In this document: positions 33,401 through 33,793 of the stretch, in pieces | How positions within the stretch are numbered: position 1 is the first letter of the stretch | How the letters are laid out: each line of letters starts with the position of its first letter | NCBI GenBank assembly: GCA_026196225.1 | Contig: JAPHRD010000051.1 | Coordinates: forward strand, 1-33,793 | Source: Motiliproteus sp. | GTDB lineage: Bacteria > Pseudomonadota > Gammaproteobacteria > Pseudomonadales > Balneatricaceae | Reading direction: 5' to 3' | Length of the DNA: 33,793 nt | Notes under the pieces: generated by a model | Seen by the model: the letters and a program-made list of their open reading frames with translations, nothing else | The model's database searches: none | What the model was told of the DNA's origin: nothing | Translations under genes and position numbers: made by a program

Positions 33401-33793
33401 ATGCTTACGGACAAACAGATTGAGGACCGGGTCCTGGTCCAAGAACACCTCGCTCATAACTATCGCAATCCAGATATGAGCCCCGCCCAGATTGCTGAAT
33501 TCAAATCTAAGATAAAGCGCTTGTTGGTCGAACAAGATGCTTGTCTTGTCGCGCACTATTACACCGACCCGATTATTCAGGAATTGGCTGAAGAAACCGG
33601 TGGTTGCGTCTCCGATTCGTTGGAGATGGCGCGCTTCGGCCGTGAACACTCTGCATCAACACTGGTTGTAGCTGGTGTTAAGTTTATGGGTGAAACATCG
33701 AAGATTCTCAGCCCGGAAAAACGTATTTTGATGCCGACACTGGAGGCTACTTGTTCTCTGGATATCGGCTGTCCGATCGAAGAGTTTTCTGCC
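33401..33793 (+). CDS. nadA: Quinolinate synthase NadA, N-terminal part
   Basis: Iron-sulphur enzyme condensing iminoaspartate with dihydroxyacetone phosphate to quinolinate in NAD synthesis. The frame is open from the ATG at 33401 to the window end (131 codons), so the gene is cut by the window border, not broken. Recognisable stretches are [21 protein letters not shown], the [12 protein letters not shown] stretch, and [15 protein letters not shown] followed by [20 protein letters not shown]. The cysteine in the [10 protein letters not shown] motif is the expected first cluster ligand. No strong ribosome binding site is seen. A TATATT at 33336-33341 may be its -10, without a clear -35. Confidence 0.94.
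   Translation, partial: MLTDKQIEDRVLVQEHLAHNYRNPDMSPAQIAEFKSKIKRLLVEQDACLVAHYYTDPIIQELAEETGGCVSDSLEMARFGREHSASTLVVAGVKFMGETSKILSPEKRILMPTLEATCSLDIGCPIEEFSA

Overview
The window is about 33.8 kb of a gammaproteobacterial chromosome. It is gene-dense and mostly around 50 % G+C. The gene order glnS-cysS-folD-tRNAs-tig-clpP-clpX-lon-hupB-ppiD, and the run ruvCAB-ybgC-tolQRAB-pal-cpoB-queC-tRNA-Lys, are those I remember from Pseudomonas and its marine relatives. The large type I secreted adhesin with a PA14 domain also suggests a biofilm-forming aquatic bacterium of the Pseudomonadales/Oceanospirillales type. Species cannot be assigned from the sequence alone.

Region 1 (1-9198) is a Lap-type surface adhesion module. 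It holds the C-terminal end of a giant adhesin (PA14 domain, cadherin-like repeat, short RTX and secretion signal), then a type I secretion ABC transporter with a dead C39-like domain, an HlyD-type fusion protein and a TolC-type outer membrane channel. These are followed by a LapG-type periplasmic cysteine protease and a LapD-type inner membrane c-di-GMP receptor with degenerate GGDEF and EAL domains. Together they would secrete the adhesin, hold it at the outer membrane, and release it by proteolysis when c-di-GMP falls.

Region 2 (9375-15500) holds glnS and cysS, an AT-rich orphan GT4 glycosyltransferase, folD on the minus strand, and a tRNA operon (Pro-Arg-His-Leu-His). Upstream of folD, between the two divergent units, is a cluster of GTGCGAA boxes that looks like an operator.

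Region 3 (15730-24481) is the protein quality-control block: trigger factor, ClpP, ClpX, Lon, HU-beta, tRNA-Asp and PpiD. There are heat-shock-like (sigma-32) promoter matches in front of clpX and lon, and a terminator-like hairpin just before the lon start codon.

Region 4 (24595-32991) joins Holliday-junction resolution (ruvC, ruvA, ruvB) to the Tol-Pal envelope operon (ybgC, tolQ, tolR, tolA, tolB, pal, cpoB) and queC. Region 5 (33061-33793) has two near-identical tRNA-Lys genes and the start of nadA, which runs off the window.

No gap between genes exceeds 300 bases. I see no insertion sequence, prophage, CRISPR array or rRNA. Most of the window is conserved housekeeping DNA. The least ordinary items are the PA14 adhesin end, the inserted glycosyltransferase, the folD/tRNA repeat boxes and the lon leader hairpin.
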